Of a DNA stretch of 64,000 bases, positions 23,046-36,001 are shown piece by piece (within the stretch, counting starts at the first letter, position 1; every line of letters begins with the position of its first letter). A model generated the notes under the pieces. That model saw only the letters and a program-made list of their open reading frames with translations. It was not told where the DNA came from and made no database searches. This DNA comes from Erythroxylum novogranatense (lineage: Eukaryota; Streptophyta; Magnoliopsida; Malpighiales; Erythroxylaceae). A program made the position numbers and the translations under genes. The stretch covers positions 15,738,620-15,802,619 of the forward strand of contig CM057225.1 of NCBI GenBank assembly GCA_029891385.1. Direction: 5' to 3'.

Positions 23046-23813
23046 AATTGACCTTCAAGGTCTTCATGAACGTTGTATATTTGGAAGTCCTCTTTCCAAT
23101 AGTCCAAAAACAAAGTTAATCAGACATCTGTAGTGAGAGTTATAGCAATTGTGCCAAGACATGTACAGTACGAGTAAAGATATGAACATATTGGATTCTT
23201 TTGCCCATAACTTCTTCTCTAGACCTCCAAATGACTTGATTCTTAAACCATTGGATTCTTAAGACATTTCCCTACATCTCCACAAAAAATCATAGTTATA
23301 TGAAACTAATAGAGAAAGATTTAATGAAAAGAGTGGGATAGGTACAGTGAGCGTGTTCTTCAATAATATGAACTGGTGTTATCTCACTGAACATACTTTA
23401 GTATTTTGATGTTTTCTAGATCAGTAGAAGTCCAAATGAGACAATTTTTGTTTTATGATAAACTAGAAACATAGGGCTACAATGTATATGAAGAAATAAA
23501 ATTCTTAATCGGACTCTAAGAGTTTCAAGTTTTGGATGGAAGTTGAGTATAGAGTACTGTCTCGAAATAAAAGCAGTCCGGAGATATTGAAGTATAACTT
23601 TCACACTACTGAACCAAATTGAATGCTTTTGGTGTCATTGGAAACATAATACAATTGAGAAGAGTCTTATAGAAGAAAGTATTATGTTAGAATGTACAAG
23701 GGTGCTTTTGGCAGGACAATTAAGTATAAAAGACATAAGGCACAAATAAAATGATAAATGGGGCAATTCTCACTCATTAAGGGCATAAATGGAAGAAGAA
23801 GTGTTGTCTTGCT

Positions 23814-23821
23814 TATAAATA
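23814..23821 (+). promoter_or_regulatory. TATA box in the LTR-like sequence
   Basis: TATAAATA, followed about 20-60 bases later by an AAACGTGAATGAG/AAGATTCTAG purine-rich leader. Use as a promoter is inferred from position only. Confidence 0.4.
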
Positions 23822-24617
23822 AAGGAGAAACGTGAATGAGAAGATTCTAGAGAAGCTAAATGAGTGGATTAGAAAAGAGATAAGAGAGAGAGAACATAAA
23901 AAAGAAATGAAATAGAGAAGGAAGGAAAAACAAGCTATTTAATTTCTTTGGTCTTCAAGAGAGATTTTGAAGTTGTTCAAGAAGAGAATAAGGTAGAGGA
24001 AGAAAAGAGCTTCCATTTGAGCTAAAGATCTCTTAATTTGGTGAAGAATCAAGGAATGATCAATTGAATCCTTGGATTTTTGTAAAGATTCTAGTTGTGA
24101 AGTTTAGAAAATGCTTGGGTTTGAATGTTCTAGAATCAATATTAATGATTTTACATTATGGGATTTTTAAGTGGATCCTTATTGAATGAGATTTGGTTTG
24201 TTTTAGGAAATCAAGAGAATCCTACCCAAGAACAAGGAGAAAGACAATTGTGACTTGAAGTTTTGGCAAGCAAACTAGGTGGGTAAAATATTTATGGTGA
24301 TTGGATAAATAGGCAATGTGCCTAAATATGTACATATGTTTAAATTTCTAAGCTATGAATGGGAATTGGATATTATGAGATCATGTGAGGTTAGAAAAGA
24401 GATGATGAGAAATCGAGTTATGATATAGAGTAACCAAGTGTTCTTGAAGTGTAAGTCTAAGTTCAATTAGACACACATGAATTTTGAAATAAGAATGAGC
24501 ATAAAATGTGTTCTAGAACATACTCGAGATTGTCATTGAACATGCATTGTACATAGTCCATTATTACAATTGTGTAAAAATGAATGTTGTTATGTGTGCA
24601 ATTATTGATGAGTGTGC

Positions 24618-24666
24618 AATATGTGTCTTGCATAAATATGTTGTGCATTTATGCAAGACACATATT
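24618..24666. repeat. Perfect 20-bp inverted repeat (hairpin), 9-nt loop
   Basis: AATATGTGTCTTGCATAAAT at 24618-24637 is the exact reverse complement of 24647-24666. It stands between the LTR-like sequence and the copia relic. Confidence 0.85.
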
Positions 24667-24719
24667 GCATAAATGCAATATGAATTTATAGCATTCTCAA
24701 CCACAGTATAAGAGGCTGT

Positions 24720-25013
24720 GTGACATCATCGATTCTTAGTACATTTGCAAGTCATTAAAAGAGAAATTAATCTATTGACCATCAACTGTGATAGTCAAAC
24801 TACAATTACTTATACAAAAGACCCTAAATTTCATTGTAAGACAAAGCACATAGATATCGAGTATAATTATGTGAAAGATATAGTTGCACGAGGATAAGTG
24901 AACATGAGATATATATCTACGTAAGATATGATAACAGACCCAATGACAAAGCCAATTTCTAGAGATGTATACATTGGGCATGTAAAGTCACCAGGATTAC
25001 GTAGATGTTGAAA
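24720..25013 (+). pseudogene. Ty1/copia pol remnant, RNase H C-terminus
   Basis: Plus-strand reading gives, with a few stops, KDPKFHCKTKHIDIEYNYVK, DIVARG, VNMRYIST, and MTDPMTKPISRDVYIGHVKS. This is the end of a copia RNase H (normally HxRTKHIDxxxHFxR...ADxxTKPL...F), including the KTKHID motif. Nothing before 24690 is recognisable, so only the last about 95 codons survive. Confidence 0.75.
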
Positions 25014-28000
25014 TGTAATGATAAATATTTCTCTATGTATGTTCACTCAGTCTAATGTCATATGTTTGGATATAATGTATGATGAAGATTATACATTATG
25101 TATCATTTGATTCATAAATATATGTGTTTGTGTATAAATATATTTTCGAATGAAACATAAATATATGAGACAGATTATAGATTAGCCATCTCACATGAAA
25201 AATCACCTCTAGTGTTTATGTTTGCTAGAGATGAGGCATGTTTAAAGTTTATTATTTAGGTAATAATTAAGAGCGAGAAACTTAAACCATAAATGCCGTA
25301 AAGAAATTGGTTCAAAGTGATTTACTAATCATTATATATGTCTTACGTTACCAAATGTAAGTTCTGAATAGGTTTTGAGTAGATAAGTAAATTCAAGTTA
25401 AACACTGAGTATGTTTAAACCATCATCTTTACGGTATTTCTTGAATGAAAGATGTTCAAGTTAAACGAAGTGGGTAAATATTGTAGCATATGACTTGTAC
25501 CATGTGTGCACAACTGATCATAAAAAGGGATTAATGTAAGTTGTTAGATCTCACCTTACATGGTGTGAGAGCCTTGAGATAGAGAAGAACCTCATCATAT
25601 ACGCTCATGACTCTTGTTTTATTCTTGAGAATTGAATTTAAGATTTATTACTTTAAGTTATTACCAAAAGATCATGCAAGATGTGATCATATGGAATAAT
25701 TCTAACAAAAAAAATTAAATTTAATTCAAAAGATAATTGAGAACAAAGGAAGAATATTTATTTTAGATCATTGATTCGCATGAAAAGTATTTATAGATGG
25801 TCATCATCTCTTTAGTAGATAATTTGAATACAATCATGACTCAAGAAACTAAATGAGATAAAAAAAAAAGAATGATCTAGGGTATAGTATACAATGTCTA
25901 CTCAAGGGCTCATAATTCTAAGGATCAATTTATTATCAAGATGTCATATACTCCTAACAGATATATAACAATGTGTTCTTATCATATGCTGGTTATATTG
26001 GTTATTGAACAAGTATGAAAATTGTAGAATTTATTTTAATGAGATTAAACCCATCTTGTGTGAGTAGGAGATAATGACTTATATACACCCATAAAAGGTA
26101 TAATAGTCAATGCTCTTGAAATAACTACCAAAGGTAGTTATATGAGGACAATAATAAACAAAACATTGAAGATGTAAAAAAAAACCCCTTCATATATTTG
26201 CTTCTTTTGTTTTTTTCTTCCCTCAAGTTTAAACAAAAATGAAGAATAACTCTGTAGTAAATTGGAAACAGAAAGTTCTATAATTGGTGGAATTATAATA
26301 CGAATCTAAGTACATGATTTTTTATTTTATATGCATATGAACAGATCATGTTTGACATGATCTTTGTAATTATGTTTGATCTTGATTATTTTCTAACAGT
26401 TACTTCAAGTGTAACAAGGAAAGTTTAAACTTGGAAGGTTTTATGATGCTTCGTTGCAATGGTGGTCTTCTCTTCAATTCGGTCAGTAATGATATTCACA
26501 TATAGTATGGGAAGCTTAAACTTGAGAGTTTCGTGGAAGCACTTCAATTCTCGTAAATCTGGCATGTTCAAGCTCTCGACAATGGTACGTTATCTCAAGC
26601 TCTCTAATTCTACACCCATTTACTAAAAGATTATTTCTTTTCTCAAGATTATCACCACGGTCCCTTCTTCGGCATGGTTTTTGAGTAACTGGAGTTGATA
26701 ATTCTGTTAGACTTCCACTAAACATGTGAGAAAGATACTTACGAAAGGGAAATAGTTCTTATTTTATTTTATTTTTAATTGTTCTCTTCCTTAATTTCCT
26801 GTGCTTTCGTACGTTACTTTATCCTTTTTTTTTCATGAATATAGACGTAACTCAATGCTAGATAGAAAGAGCCTTGTAAAGAACCCCGGAATTTACTTCC
26901 ATGACACTACGTTACTTATGTTCATTGGTAGAGTCATCACATGTTAATAAGAGTCCTATATCCTATTTCGTGGATGGTTCCCACTTAATGTCCTTTACAA
27001 ACACTCCAAAGGCAAACCCATTTTCATTCGATTCCTACGCTTAACATGTCTAAAAACTAGAGATAATCTGTTTAAACATGGCTTGCAGCTTGGACCAATC
27101 ACCCGACAATCATTTAGAGTTTTTGTTGTATACCTTCAAATGTGTACTATGGAGCCAGTCCAGAATGGCAGTGCAGTCCGCAGAGTCTGAAACAAAATTT
27201 GTCAGCAATTTCATTTTCCCTTACTTCCTTTCATCCTGAGCCCATTGGGCACTGGGCATACCCAATACTAATTTATGTCTCAATGCCTATGACTTATCTT
27301 TCTTTAATATATCGTCGTACCAAGAGCCAAGATGCTCGCTTCCTGAACTCTCTACCTCGTTAGCAGGATTTCCCCAGTACTAGGCTGATCGATTGGAATC
27401 CTATGCTCGTGTATTGAGATCATTACAAAACCTGATGATGCAAATGACAGCGCTGGTACTATCATTCTGTTATCTCCAACAGTGTGATTAGCTGTTAAAT
27501 GTAATTATTCAACAATATAAAATGTTTCTGGTCCATATGCTTCGGGAGGTAGGAGTGTAAGGTACGTCAGTGTCTCTTGGCACCACATGATCATTGCCTT
27601 AAAAAAAGCAACAAACCTGTGGACAGGAGAGTAGCAAAATAAAAACAAGATTGATCGTAGCTGGAAACGAGATCTGATATTTTGCTATAAACATTTCCTA
27701 TCAGCTAATTGCAGGCGTTGCCTTGCCTCCATGCACGCGCGTCAACAGAGTAAAGAAATCCTGGCTTGCCAGCTAATATAAAAATAATTATTATTTATAT
27801 AGTCTTTAATTAATGATGAAATTTGAGGTTCCAGGTTCAGATTAGCTCCCAGCCCCATTTAAACAAACAATAAGACTTAAGAGCCTGGCAGGTGAAAATG
27901 TAGGGTCCAGTATAATCTAATTCATGTTTCTATTTCTTTAAGTATAAAAGATATGGACATTGTTTTTTAATTCTTCAAGAAACTCTTATAATTTAATGTT

Positions 28001-28565
28001 TGGAAAAGAGTTTTATTTTAAATTTTATTAAACATAGAGAAGACATGACAATGGTAGAAGAGATCTATCCATATTCAAATTTAACAAATGACCATATTTT
28101 GAATCTCTTTTTTAGAACGATCAATTGTTCCGAATTGGAAATCGGCCAAGTTTTACAGAACAAAGTAGAGCTATAAGCTATTACATTTGAACTCAAACAC
28201 CCGCTCTCTAAAAGTGAAAAGGTACTGAAAGAGTCAAAAAGTCTACATCCAAAGAATCGGCCCTAGCCACAACCAATTAGGAAGTTTTGGATCTTGTCCA
28301 AAGCCATACCCGTGAATCCTACCCTTTATTGTTTTTATTTTTCACACTTGAGTTTGTAGTGTTTTTGAAGGAAGATTGAAGAAAACAAAGTCTGCTTTTA
28401 ACCATAAAGGGGACGAGTGGGGCAGAGAGCTAGTAGGCACAAGCTCCAACTCCTGATTCTCTAATCTCTAAATAGTTGCTTTGGTCCCCAATTCATCACC
28501 CACATGCGCCCTACTCGCTGGTGACAGCGATACACCTCCCGAACGCTAACGCAACTCCTTACACC
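25014..28565. other. Intergenic; probable copia LTR start, then unassigned sequence
   Basis: 25014-25700 follows the copia relic and has LTR-like composition, but no copy pairs with it. From 25700 to 28565 short open frames on both strands (for example 26516-26725 on minus, 27142-27363 on plus) show no domain I recognise and lack gene context. No RNA gene seen. Confidence 0.35.
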
Positions 28566-29739
28566 TCACTTTTCCATCAAAAAGCCTGACAATCCCCGGC
28601 AGTGACCGTGGGTGAGCCTGAAATTTTTGAGAGCCGAAGGAACCACTACTCTGCACATATCAAGCGTTTCAGTCACTAGCAATACACCAAATCCTTGCTC
28701 TGGCACACAGTTTTCGTTCAGTCCCGCAGTTGCCAATGCCATGTATGCTCTTTCTATCAACCCCTCTTTTTTTTTTTTAATTTTTAAAATCCTCTATTCA
28801 ACGTTCACAAGTCTTAACATAGTTCAATGGAATCTATATGGGCAGTGAACTAATATGTGCATGGTATCATAGCAGAAATGTAATTGGACCGTTGCCAACA
28901 CATGTGCCAAACCCCTTCCACATACAGGAGCAGTTTGGACCAGCTTGTGTTTGGGCATGCAATAATAACTATTGATTAAATTCTAGTCTAAAGTCAGCTT
29001 ATCTTAGTGATTAGATTAACCCACAAGTCTTACCAAATCATGAATCCTCTCTCCCAGACCCAAACAAATACCGCTATAGGTTTGCTTATGTATTAGCCAA
29101 CGTCAGTTGGAAATTAAAAAAAAGAAAATATTACATTCACAGCTGTCATCCACCAACAATTTCATAAAATTAAATTCTACAAATATGAGTCAGTAATTAC
29201 GTGCACGGACCACGACCATTACCAGGTCACACCTTCCCTCTCCTTCCAGTTGAGTTCATGTATGTCAGGCTATTAACTTTCTCAGTTTTAAAGTAACTGG
29301 GATAACTTGACCGTTAAAATTAATGAACAGCTGATTCAATAACACACCAGCTTATTACTAAAAGGAAACAAAAAAGGGACAGGGGACAAAGACAACAAAA
29401 TCTCCACACTTTCTTGGCAACAAGCAGTTCACATGCCTTAACATTAGAATCAAAACTGATTAATCCTCCTAACATTAAGCAGAAATGTAGAGTCACTAAT
29501 TACAATAAGTAAAGAAAACGAACTTTTGTCATTCCCTACAGATGGGAAATAACACAAGCCACACTGTCTACTCATCTTAGTCCTAACCACTCTCACTGTA
29601 CATAAACAGTTAGCAGTAAAAAAAGTTAATTAAAAACGCTGAGATGGAATGCAAAAATAAAATCCATCCATCCAGAAAAATCAATATTTCAGAAATTAAA
29701 AGAAAAACACCCAAAAAAGCTACTAGCCAACGACGCAAG

Positions 29740-31169
29740 TCAGGGGTGGTCTTGGCAAAGCTCCTTCCTCAGCCGTTGAGAGAAAAGCCTGCAAGCATCC
29801 ATACTCAAATCAACGGCAGCAGCCAGTGCCACGTAAGCAGCAGCATCTTCCGTGCAGTTGACGTGCTGCACGCTAACTTCAACCCCGGGCTTACTACACT
29901 TTCCTTCGCCTTCCACACTCGCACTCATCACAAACCTTCTTCTGTTGTAAATACAGTACGGCCAGAGCCCGTATCCGAAGTCACCACTCCCCTTCGGACT
30001 ACACGCCGGGGAAGCTGAACCCCCGCCGAGATCAATCACAAATTTCCCGCCTTTGCCCGCGTTGAGAGTGGACTCGGCCAACAAAATCCCGGCGGCTCCC
30101 ATTCCTCCAATGGCTTCAGGTATTATCTCAAAGCGGTAACCGAGGGCGTCAGAGGAGCCGCGTTCGCGCCAAGCCTCTAGTCGGCCCCACGGCTTCCACG
30201 TGGCGTCCCCGGGGCGGAGAATCAGCCATGCACCGGGGTTCGACCGGCTCACCCTGTCCGAGCCGGGCGAAGGCACGAAGGGCGTCACCATCGAAGCCGC
30301 AGCTACTGGTGAACCGGAGAGATCGTGGACAGTTACGGACCATCCTTTTCGTTCTTTAACTGCTCTTTCCTTTTCGCTACCTAATGAACTCAACCAGCTC
30401 TTCTTAGAATTGCTCCATTCGGATTCTAAAAATGACCTGAACGTGAACAGATCAAAATAGTATTACAGTTCAGAACTTCGGAGAACAGAAAGCCAAATGA
30501 ATTTGAAACTTAAAGAGTAAAATGTAGCATAATTAATTAATTAACTGACCTGGACCTTTGATTTGGGTCGCCAGTGGTTCTAAAACTGAACTTGCAAGTA
30601 AAGACGGGTTGTCTGATACTGCCTTGTATTTGGAACACTTGCGGGCTGCATTCGGGTTCGCCGTCAAACTGAAAAACGAATCTGGGGTCAGGCTCAGCCT
30701 TAACGTTCAAGTGAAACTGGGCTTTACTCGTCGCCTCTCTACCGACAGTAATCCACCCATTGTGGTAAACGCTGCCTCGAGACTCCGTTCCCGCCAGATC
30801 CAAGGGCACCTTGACCTTGCCGAGGAGCCTGCCGGAATTCAGCCCACAGGTAGTGCCGCGACGACCGGTATAGATCGAGATTTTGAGGTGGAGTTTTACA
30901 GCGAAGATGGACTTGGAAACAAAGCGGTCTAAGTCGGACTTGGAGAGGTGGAAAGTGGCGGCCAATGTTCCGTCGGAGGGGAACTGACTGTTGTTGTCCG
31001 GAGTAATGTAGGGGACGGGGGCGGTTTGGAGAGGAAAATTCTTGAGTTTGATTTTGCAGAAACATGGGGACGAAGAAGGATGAACGGCGGAGCGAGCGGG
31101 TTTAGAAGCAACCGGGATTTTGAGGGCTAAATTGCCCACCGTCAGACGGACGAAAGGGCAAGGATCCAT
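29740..31169 (-). CDS. DUF1005 family protein (ASG1-like), two exons
   Basis: Exon 1 is 31169-30550 (620 bp) and exon 2 is 30436-29740 (697 bp). The intron has donor AG|GTCAGTT and acceptor TTCAG|GTCATT, and the join is in frame: 1317 bp, 438 residues, the usual family length. The start MDPCPFVRLTVGNLALKIP and the end SMDACRLFSQRLRKELCQ are the family's conserved termini. Other hallmarks are FCKIKLKNFP, GKVKVPLDL, HNGWITVG, KGWSVTVHDLSGSPVAAAS, GAWLILRPG, WGRLEAWRERG, and KPGVEVSVQHVNCTEDAAA. The N-terminal half resembles a divergent C2-like beta fold, and the family includes Arabidopsis ASG1, reported as stress-responsive; the biochemical role is unknown. No stop or frame damage. Start chosen at MDPCPF rather than an upstream in-frame ATG (31205) because all relatives begin there. 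A TATA-like TATATAC lies near 31295. Confidence 0.95.
30437..30549 (-). other. Intron of the DUF1005 gene (113 bp)
   Basis: AT-rich, bounded by GT (30549-30548) and AG (30438-30437) on the minus strand; removing it keeps the frame through R-S-R-S-F-L-E. Confidence 0.9.
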
Positions 31170-31483
31170 GGTCAAATAAGAGAGATAAAGGGATTGGAAT
31201 TTCAAAGAGAGGACATAACTAGGGGTGGAACAGCGTTGATCTTCAAGGAGTATTCAATTCAACCATAGAAAAAATGAATTATCCTTATTTATGTATATAT
31301 GTGTGTGTATAGGGAGGGGGAGGGCAGTTACATAGCAGCGAGAACTGAAGAGGAGTGATATTGTTGGAATACAGCTGGATAACAGCCTGTCAACTGCTAA
31401 CTTAGGTCCCCCCTCCTCTCTCTCGCCTACGTCATTTATTAATTTATAATACCATTTTTGCTCTAGCTTATCGTCTCCAATAA

Positions 31484-31511
31484 TAATATATATATATATA
31501 TATATATATAT
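31484..31511. repeat. (TA)n microsatellite
   Basis: About 14 TA units, upstream of the DUF1005 gene. A further short TA run follows at 31530-31540. Confidence 0.9.
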
Positions 31512-32387
31512 TGATTACATTATTTATAATATATATATATCAATGCCTCTGTGCGTGCGAAGGTTATTAAAGAAATTACAAGAGAAAAGAGAAAAGTATA
31601 TGTTATATTATAAATAATGTAATCACACGTGGGAGTATTTACTTATTATTAGAACCAAATTAATAAGTTGTCAATAAATGAACTTAATAATTTGGAATTG
31701 CGATACTTTAAGTTGTCAATAAATCAAAACCAAATTAAAATAAAATCAACATTTAATATTTATCAATTTGAAAATTAAAAGTAACCAAAACAAACTCAAA
31801 CAAATAAATTCTTTTAATGAATTTGAAAATAAAAAATAATGAGCATAAACGTTTGTTGGGATGGGATTGGATGGAACAAAGAACAAGGAACCTACTAGTT
31901 GCAGTCTATCCAGAGTGGGAGGATTGATACGAGTTTCAAGATTTGGCTAAAATATACAAACTTGAGCATCTTTTTGTTGTAGAGCTGTTCTTTTGATTTT
32001 CTAATACATTTCCACAACTTCGAAGCCAACATGTCGATTTTTGGAACATATGTGATATGAATAAAGCCAATACAAGACATTAAACTTCTTAATGTAACAT
32101 ATGATAAGATAAAACAGTTTGCCTGAAGATATGTACTGTTCCTTTATTGAATAACACAATAATATTGTAATAGTTTATAAACCATATATATAATTTTAAA
32201 TTAAATGATGATTTATATTTAAAAAATTAAACTTTTGACATCTAAGAAGTTCAACCACTTGAAATTCTTAAAGAGTTTTAAAGATTAAAGTATAGGGCCT
32301 AATGACATCTTTAAAAGAGCTTTCCAACCACTTAAGCCATCTTATCATCAACTATCTACGGTTTTGAAAGAGAGGGTATTTGCATAA
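31512..32387. other. AT-rich spacer; nothing recognised
   Basis: Between the DUF1005 promoter and the 815-bp tandem array. No open frame or repeat of note. Confidence 0.4.
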
Positions 32388-35300
32388 ACTAGAAAACAAT
32401 TGTTACTTATTGGTGCTGAATCTGCGGTTATACGCGCACAGATGCCTTCCTGTCTACATTGATAGCTTTACCGAGTAATTTTCCAATTAAGAAAACCATG
32501 TGAGGCTATATATATATGTATATTGTTTTGAAGATATTGGTTATTGGACTTGCATTTTTTCGTGAATCTTATAATATCACAAGGGATTTTTATGTTAGTT
32601 TTTATCTTACATCCAATCAGTTATAGTCTAGTGATCAAATGATTTAAAGACATTTTTAACTTGTACATATATAGATGTATATGATAAAGTCCATAAGATA
32701 ATTATATATTGCAAACAAAATTATGATGAGATTATAATTATGAGATTTATATTGCATTTATGTATATATGTATTCTTATACTTATAAAAGAATAGTTCTC
32801 AAGATAAGTAGTAGGAATACGATGAAACTTGAAAGGTTCAAATCTCATGACTGTACGTCCAATTAGAACTAATGTCTTTGTTGATACACTTGGTATATAG
32901 TTGAAAGGCTACAAGATATTGAAAGATGCACTTTCTTGATTAATTCAAATAGTTTGTTTTGAGATGATTGTGAATTTATCATGTTTACAAAAGGTTAATG
33001 GGAATATAATTGTTCACTTTAGTAGGAGTATGTGGAGATATAATGCACAGAAACAATAACAATTATAATTTTCATTTATTGAAAATATAATTTTCCAAAA
33101 ACGACTCTTGTTGGATATAATAAGCTAACAACTTAATTCTGAAAATTAGATCTATAAGAATAGATTGGAAATTGTTCACCTATTTTAAGTCCAAGTACAT
33201 AGATAAAGTACTAAAACAATTGTTACTCATTAGTGCTGAATGTGCAGTTATACGCGCACTGATGCCTTCCCTGTCTACATTGATAGCTTTACCAAGTAAT
33301 TTTCCAATTAAGAAAACCATGTGAGGCTATATATATATGTATATTGTTTTGAAGATATTGGTTATTGGACTTGCATTTTTTCGTGAATTTTATAATATCA
33401 TGAGGGATTTTTATGTTAGTTTTTATCTTACATCCAATCAGTTATAGTCTAGTGATCAAATGATTTAAAGACATTTTAACTTGTACATATATAGATGTAT
33501 ATGATAAAGTCCATAAGATAATTATATATTGCAAACAAAATTATGATGAGATTATAATTATGAGATTCATATTGCATTTATGTATATATGTATTCTTATA
33601 CTTATAAAGAATGGTTATCAAGATAAGTAGTGAGAATGCGATGAAACTTGAAAGGTTTAAATCTCATGGTATCGTCCAATTAGAACTAATGTCTTTGTTG
33701 ATACACTTGGTATATAGTTGAAAGGCTACAAGATATTGAAAGATGCACTTTCTTGATTAATTCAAATAGTTTGTTTTGAGATGATTGTGAATTTATCATG
33801 TTTACAAAGGTTAATGGGAATATAATTGTTCACTTTATTAGGAGTATGTGGAGATATAATGCACGAAACAATAACAATTATAATTTTCATTTATTGAAAA
33901 TATAATTTTCCAAGAACGACTCTTGTTGGATATAAAAAGCTAACAACTTAATTCTGAAAATTAGATCTATAAGAATAGATTGGAAATTGTTCACCTATTT
34001 TAAGTCCAAGTACATAGATAAAGTACTAAAACAAATTTTACTCATTGGTGCTGAATGTGCGGTTATACGCGCACTGATGCCTTCCCTGTCTACATTGATA
34101 GCTTTACCAAGTAATTTTCCAATTAAGGAAACCATGTGAGGCTATATATATATGTATATTGTTTTGAAGATATTGGTTATTGGACTTGCATTTTTTCGTG
34201 AATTTTATAATATCATGAGGGAATTTTATGTTAGTTTTATCTTACATCCAATCGGTTATAGTCTAATGATCAAATGATTTAAAGACATTTTAACTTGTAC
34301 ATATATAGATGTATATGATAAAGTCCATAAGATAATTATATATTGCAAACAAAATTATGATGAGATTATAATTATGAGATTCATATTGCATTTATGTATA
34401 TATGTATTCTTATACTTATAAAGAATGGTTCTCAAGATAAGTAGTGGGAATACGATGAAACTTGAAAGGTTCAAATCTCATGGTATCACGTCAATTAGAA
34501 CTAATGTCTTTGTTGATACACTTGGTATATAGTTGAAAGGCTACAAGATATTGAAAGATGCACTTTCTTGATTAATTCAAATAGTTTGTTTTGAGATGAT
34601 TGTGAATTTATCATGTTTACAAAAGGTTAATGGGAATATAATTGTTCACTTTAGTAGGAGTATGTGGAGATATAATGCACGAAACAATAACAATTATAAT
34701 TTTCATTTATTGAAAATATAATTTTCAAAAACGACTCTTGTTGGATATAAAAGCTAACAACTTAATTCGAAAATTAGATCTATAAGAATAGATTGGAAAT
34801 TGTTCACCTATTTTAAGTCCAAGTACATAGATAAAGTACTAAAACAAATTTTACTCATTGGTCTTTGAATGTGCGGTTATCGCAAGATCGATGCCTTCCA
34901 TCTACATTGATAGCTTTACCAAGTAATTTTCCAATTAAGGAAACCATGTGAGGCTATATATATATGTATATTGTTTTGAAGATATTGGTTATTGGACTTG
35001 CATTTTTCGTGAATTTTATAATATCATGAGGATTTTATGTTAGTTTTTATCTTACATCCAATCGATTATAGTCTAATGATCAAATGATTTAAAGACATTT
35101 TAACTTGTACATATATAGATGTATATGATAAAGTCCATAAGACAATTATATATTGCAAACAAAATTATGATGAGATTATAATTATGAGATTCATATTGCA
35201 TTTATGTATATATGTATTCTTATACTTATAAAAGAATGGTTCTCAAGATAAGTAGTGGGAGTACGATGAAACTTGAAAGGTTCAAATCTCATGACTGTAC

Positions 35301-36001
35301 GTCCAATTAGAACTAATGTCTTTGTTGATACACTTGGTATATAGTTGAAAGGCTACAAGATATTGAAAGATGCACTTTCTTGATTAATTCAAATAGTTTG
35401 TTTTGAGATAATTGTGAATTTATCATGTTTACAAAAGGTTAATGGGAATATAATTGTTCACTTTAGTAGGAGTATGTGGAGATATAATGCACAGAAACAA
35501 TAACAATTATAATTTTCATTTATTGAAAATATAATTTTCCAAGAATGACTCTTGTTGGATATAAAAAGCTAACAACTTAATTCTAAAAATTAGATCTATA
35601 AGAATAGATTGGAAATTGTTCACCTATTTTAAGTCCAAGTACATAGATAAAGTACTAAAACAATTGTTACTCATTGGTGCTGAATGTGCGGTTATACGCG
35701 CACTGATGCCTTCCCTGTCTACATTGATAGCTTTACCAAGTAATTTTCCAATTAAGAAAACCATGTGAGGCTATATATATATGTATATTGTTTTGAAGAT
35801 ATTGGTTATTGGACTTGCATTTTTTTGTGAATTTTATAATATCATGAGGATTTTTATGTTAGTTTTATCTTACATCCAATCGATTTATAGTCTAGTGATC
35901 AAATGATTTAAAGACATTTTAACTTGTACATATATAGATGTATATGATAAAGTCCATAAGATAATTATATATTGCAAACAAAATTATGATGAGATTATAA
36001 T
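32388..36001. repeat. Tandem array, about 4.4 units of about 815 bp
   Basis: The landmark GCTGAAT(G/C)TGC(G/A)GTTATACGCGCA recurs near 32410, 33235, 34050 and 35678, with a mutated form near 34868; the block CATGTGAGGCTATATATATA recurs at the same spacing. Units are head to tail and nearly identical. The last unit stops at about 36001 within GATGAGATTATAATT. No unit contains a coding frame. Each holds a local inverted repeat (ATTATAATTTTCATT...TTGAAAATATAAT). It may be an expanded LTR-like sequence, since GATGAGATTATAATTATGAG also resembles 6445-6465. Confidence 0.9.

Larger units (their letters stand above)
22094..24470 (+). mobile_element. LTR-like sequence of another gypsy-type element (unpaired)
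   Basis: Starts TGTAACATCCCGTCCCC, similar to the first ten bases of the chromovirus LTR, and contains in order a CGGTATAAAGTTCGTAAATT block, a TATA box (23814-23821), a GA-rich leader (23840-24010) and a splice-like GGTGGGTAAAA segment (24278). This is the layout of a long plant gypsy LTR. No second copy, primer site or coding region was seen, so it is either a solo LTR or truncated; the right border is approximate. Confidence 0.5.

Noticed and set aside
22724..23113. 129-residue minus-strand frame rich in Phe, Leu and Ser repeats
   Set aside because: It is the translated minisatellite at 22769-23045.
26516..27363. Small frames on both strands (69 and 73 residues)
   Set aside because: No recognisable family, no splice context and no codon bias visible by eye.
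29644..30932. Several plus-strand frames across the DUF1005 gene
   Set aside because: They are antisense shadows of the real exons, which have a conserved protein and correct splice sites.
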